Source: Hypomesus transpacificus (Eukaryota; Chordata; Actinopteri; Osmeriformes; Osmeridae). Taken from it: 64,000 nt of DNA. The stretch is taken from contig NW_025813709.1 of NCBI RefSeq assembly GCF_021917145.1, positions 186,001 through 250,000 on the forward strand, in the 5' to 3' direction. The notes beneath the pieces are model-generated. The model was not told the origin of the DNA, searched no databases, and worked only from the letters and a program-made list of their open reading frames with translations. Of this stretch, positions 61,250 through 64,000 are shown one piece after another (position 1 is the stretch's first letter; the number at the start of each line of letters is the position of its first letter). The position numbers and the translations under genes were made by a program.

Positions 61250-63366
61250 TTCTGTTTCCCTCCCTCCCTCTCTCTCTCTCTCCCCCTAACTCTCTCTATC
61301 CCTGCCTCTCTCTGTCTCCCTCACTCAATCCCTCTCTCCCTTTTTCTCTCCCTCTCAGGAGCATCACTCTGAGACCCAGCCCTCGAACCACCTCTGCTGC
61401 GGACGTGGAGGCTCACCTGCGACCATGCTGGTGATGGCGGAGGAGGAGTATCCTGTCTGTCCTCCGGAGGGGATGTGGGGGGGGTACCCCGGCAGGGTGG
61501 AGCTAACCATGTCCCGCCCTGCTGACACAACAACACAACACATGAAGCACAGGTGACACAACAACATGAAGCCTTTTGTATACCACTGTCACATGTGAGA
61601 GGACACCCACTAAATAGTTTGTTGTTGCACTTACAGTAAGGTTTTACGTTGTTTTTATTGTTTTTATGTCATATTGTAGTTGAAGTAGAGTTGAGTTGAT
61701 TTTAGAACGAGACACTTCTGATCCTTGATCTTCTGCTGTAGTTTCTATACGTTCTATTTCTACATCATTTTAAATGAAAGCGTCGGCTTAATAAATCAAA
61801 CAGTGACCGGAAGTGAAATGTGGTGACAGGAAGTGACATGTGGTGACAGGAAGTGAGATGGGATGACAGGAAGTGACATGTGGTGACAGGAAGTGACACG
61901 TGGTGACAGGAAGTGAGATGGGATGACAGGAAGTGACGCGTAGGAGGATGTCTGAGATGAGGTTACCTGACATGACATTCTGGCTGCTGATCTGCCCGTA
62001 CACTGGTGCATGATGGGAAAATGAGTTGAAGGTGTGAGGGAAGCTGCAGCTGTTAGCGACAGGAGCCTGAAGACACTGCAACTCCAGGAAGGCGGAGCTA
62101 TGAGCCGCCAGGTTGGGGGAGGGGCTTGTGCTTGTCACTTCCGGGGACATTTCCTGTTTCAGACAAAGTGGGAGGGACTGCAGAGGGTCTGTTTGGGCGG
62201 AGCCAATGGGGGTGAAGGGGAGGAGGGGGGAGACGAGGAAAATGGAATAAATGGAATGATAGAAAAGTTATGGATAAACAAATACACAATTAGATGTTAC
62301 TCGAATTAATGTCAGAGAGGGAGGATGATGGAGTGAGTTCTGAGTCTGGGATGTGAGGGGAAAACAGCTCTGCATCTGTTCAGCATTAAACCAGGGAGGG
62401 TGCTTTGGGCAGTTGCTGATAATAAGCTAAATGAATTGGCCTCAGAAACAACAATCTAACAGATGAGAGCAGAGCAGACAGTAATCACCCCTCCCCAGGA
62501 CACCTCCTGTCAGCACAATGACGCCAGCCCTGTCAGGTGTGTTCAGGTGGGTTCAGGTGTGTTCAGGTGTGTCAGGTGTGTTCAGGTGTGTTCAGGTGTG
62601 TTCAGGTCTGTGTTCAGGTCTGTTCAGGTGTGTCAGGTGTGTTCAGGTGTGTTCAGGTCTGTTCAGGTGTGTTCAGGTGTGTTCAGGTGTGTTCAGGTGT
62701 GTCAGGTGTGTTCAGGTCTGTTCAGGTGTGTTCAGGTGTGTTCAGGTGTGTTCAGGTGTGTCAGGTGTGTTCAGGTGTGTTCAGGTGTGTCAGGTGTGTT
62801 CAGATGTGTCAGGTCTGTTCAGGTGTGTTCAGGTGTGTTCAGGTGTGTTCAGATGTGTCAGGTGTGTTCAGGTCTGTTCAGGTGTGTCAGGTGTGTTCAG
62901 GTGTGTGTTCAGGTGTGTGTTCAGGTGTGTCAGGTGTGTTCAGATGTGTTCAGGTGTGTTCAAGTGTGTTCAGGTGTGTTCAGATGTGTCAGGTCTGTTC
63001 AGGTGTGTTCAGGTCTGTGTTCAGGTCTGTTCAGGTGTGTCAGGTGTGTTCAGGTCTGTTCAGGTGTGTCAGGTCTGTTCAGGTGTGTTCAGGTGTGTCA
63101 GGTGTGTTCAGGTGTGTTCAGGTGTGTTCAGGTGTGTTCAGGTGTGTTCAGGTGTGCCATCCCTCCACCCTGGTTGGTCAGGCTGTGAGGTGTGTCTCAG
63201 GTGTCTGGACAGGGGGCCGTGCTGCAGGTGGGTCAGAAAGCTCACCTCCCACTACAGTGTAGCCCTGATGGGCTCCCAGATTCCGACCAATAGCGGCGCT
63301 CGATGATGAGAGGCTGGTCTTGCCGTCTTCGACACTGCCACTGATGAGTGACAGAGGGTACAGAGG
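58826..63366 (-). CDS. pax8: PAX8, C-terminal part (paired-domain part is beyond the window)
   Basis: Visible coding exons are complement(join(58826..58896, 59925..60002, 61417..61518, 61967..62188, 63246..63366)), 197 residues, phase 0 at the left end of the peptide. Key matches are [84 protein letters not shown] and the terminal [12 protein letters not shown]...YDHL. MVAG followed by DYSG, and YSEAWRF, fit PAX8 better than PAX2 or PAX5. PSD4 and PAX8 are neighbours in human, which supports the call. This part is the transactivation and inhibitory region of a paired-box factor for thyroid, kidney and ear development. The paired domain, octapeptide and partial homeodomain are not in the window. 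Confidence 0.92.
59151..59210. repeat. (CT)n microsatellite in the last pax8 intron
   Basis: A pure CT run of about 60 bp. Confidence 0.95.
59605..59872. repeat. 25-bp minisatellite in the last pax8 intron
   Basis: About 11 copies of gtctgttcagtctccctgtg followed by ctctg, with cactg and gtcc variants. The array ends about 50 nt downstream (on the minus strand) of a pax8 exon donor. Confidence 0.93.
60003..61416. other. pax8 intron
   Basis: It contains CA repeats (60030-60115, 60795-60870), a TCC-rich tract (60370-60550) and CT-rich tracts (61180-61360). No additional exon is supported. Confidence 0.7.
61800..61935. repeat. 20-bp minisatellite (gtgacaggaagtgacatgtg)
   Basis: About seven copies, each with an ETS-like caggaagtg, lying 30 nt from the donor of the Ser-rich pax8 exon. 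Confidence 0.9.
62535..63160. repeat. 10-bp minisatellite (gttcaggtgt) in a pax8 intron
   Basis: About 60 copies of ttcaggtgtg, interspersed with 9-bp gtcaggtgt and with tct/tgt variants. Most units carry the E-box CAGGTG. Three overlapping ORFs of about 240-260 aa ([10 protein letters not shown]) are artefacts of the repeat. Confidence 0.95.
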
Positions 63367-63379
63367 CTGGGGGAGGGAG

Positions 63380-63928
63380 GTGTGGGGTGGGGTGGGGGGG
63401 GGAAGGATAAGAGAGAAAGAGATAGAAAGGATGGAGAGAGGAAGAGAGAGAGAGAGAGAAGGAGAGGGAGAGGGAGAGAGAAGGAGATTATCCATTAGTG
63501 CAAGTGTGTGACAGCAGCATATTAGCGCGTGAAGGAGTGTGTGTTTGTGTGCTGCGGCGAATGTCTTCAGTTTACGGCAAACATCAATATTCTTTAATAG
63601 GACACTGCCTGTGTGTGAGAGGGATATTAAGAGGAATATATGGAGTGGATGTGTGAGAGAGGGAGAGAGAGAGAGGGAGAGAGAGAGAGACAGGGGGCGA
63701 GAGAGAGAGAGAGAGAAAGACAGGGAGAGAGAGACAGGGGAGAGAGAGAGACAGGGAGCGAGAGAGAGACAGGGAGCGAGAGAGAGAGAGAGAGGGAGAG
63801 GGAGAGGGAGAGAGAGAGAGAGAGAGACAGGGGGAGAGAGAGAGAGACAGGGGGAGAGAGAGAGAGAGAGAGACAGGGAGAGACAGACAGGGAGAGAGAG
63901 AGAGACAGGGAGCGAGAGAGAGACAGGG

Positions 63929-64000
<72 letters not shown>
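63380..64000. repeat. GA-rich low-complexity sequence to the window end
   Basis: gagaga/gggaga tracts at 63430-63490 and 63655-64000, the last 70 bases being nearly pure (GA)n. No exon is seen here. Confidence 0.9.

Noticed and set aside
62463-63306. Three overlapping 240-260 codon ORFs ([10 protein letters not shown] repeats)
   Set aside because: A 10-bp tandem repeat without stops is open in several frames at once. It lies inside a pax8 intron.

Overview
This 64 kb window is vertebrate nuclear DNA, most probably from a teleost fish. The genes are split by GT/AG introns. The predicted proteins read as fish versions of vertebrate families. The intergenic DNA carries typical fish repeats: tRNA-derived SINEs with the tail TTTAGCAGACGCT, hAT-type MITEs, and a very heavy load of mini- and microsatellites. 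I cannot name the species.

Layout, left to right: the last coding piece of an unidentified + strand gene (1-129); bspry on the minus strand (2601-7061); a divergent promoter region; zmynd19 on + (8676-13455); tmem141 on + (15666-17420); sapcd2 on + (about 22125-29533); a single-coding-exon class A GPCR on + (34113-34994); a two-coding-exon, ten-finger C2H2 zinc-finger gene on minus (36590-38539); psd4/EFA6B on + (43143-50725, 15 coding exons); and the 3' half of pax8 on minus (58826-63366), whose paired-domain part lies beyond the right edge. I rebuilt these models exon by exon from splice signals, and every junction keeps phase. Several apparent long ORFs in this window begin at TTG or GTG or are fragments of exons, so the spliced models should be used instead.

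The genes do not form a pathway. From memory of human maps, zmynd19, tmem141 and sapcd2 are neighbours on 9q34.3, bspry lies on 9q32, and PSD4 and PAX8 are adjacent on 2q14. The window therefore joins two mammalian linkage groups. The products act in adaptor or trafficking roles (BSPRY, PSD4 as an ARF6 exchange factor), spindle orientation (SAPCD2), signalling (GPCR) and transcription (C2H2 protein, PAX8).

The most unusual signal is the way tandem repeats sit on exon-intron boundaries and copy the splice site together with adjacent exon sequence. zmynd19 exon 5 is preceded by 13 extra copies of its own 3' splice site and exon start. psd4 exons 6 and 13 are followed by 3 and 4 extra copies of their exon end and 5' splice site. 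bspry exon 5 has a second copy of its donor exactly 123 nt downstream, in frame and with no stop between. psd4 also has a large coding Glu/Gln repeat, and its next-but-one intron carries a partial copy of that repeat. I found no sign of a prokaryotic, viral or CRISPR system.
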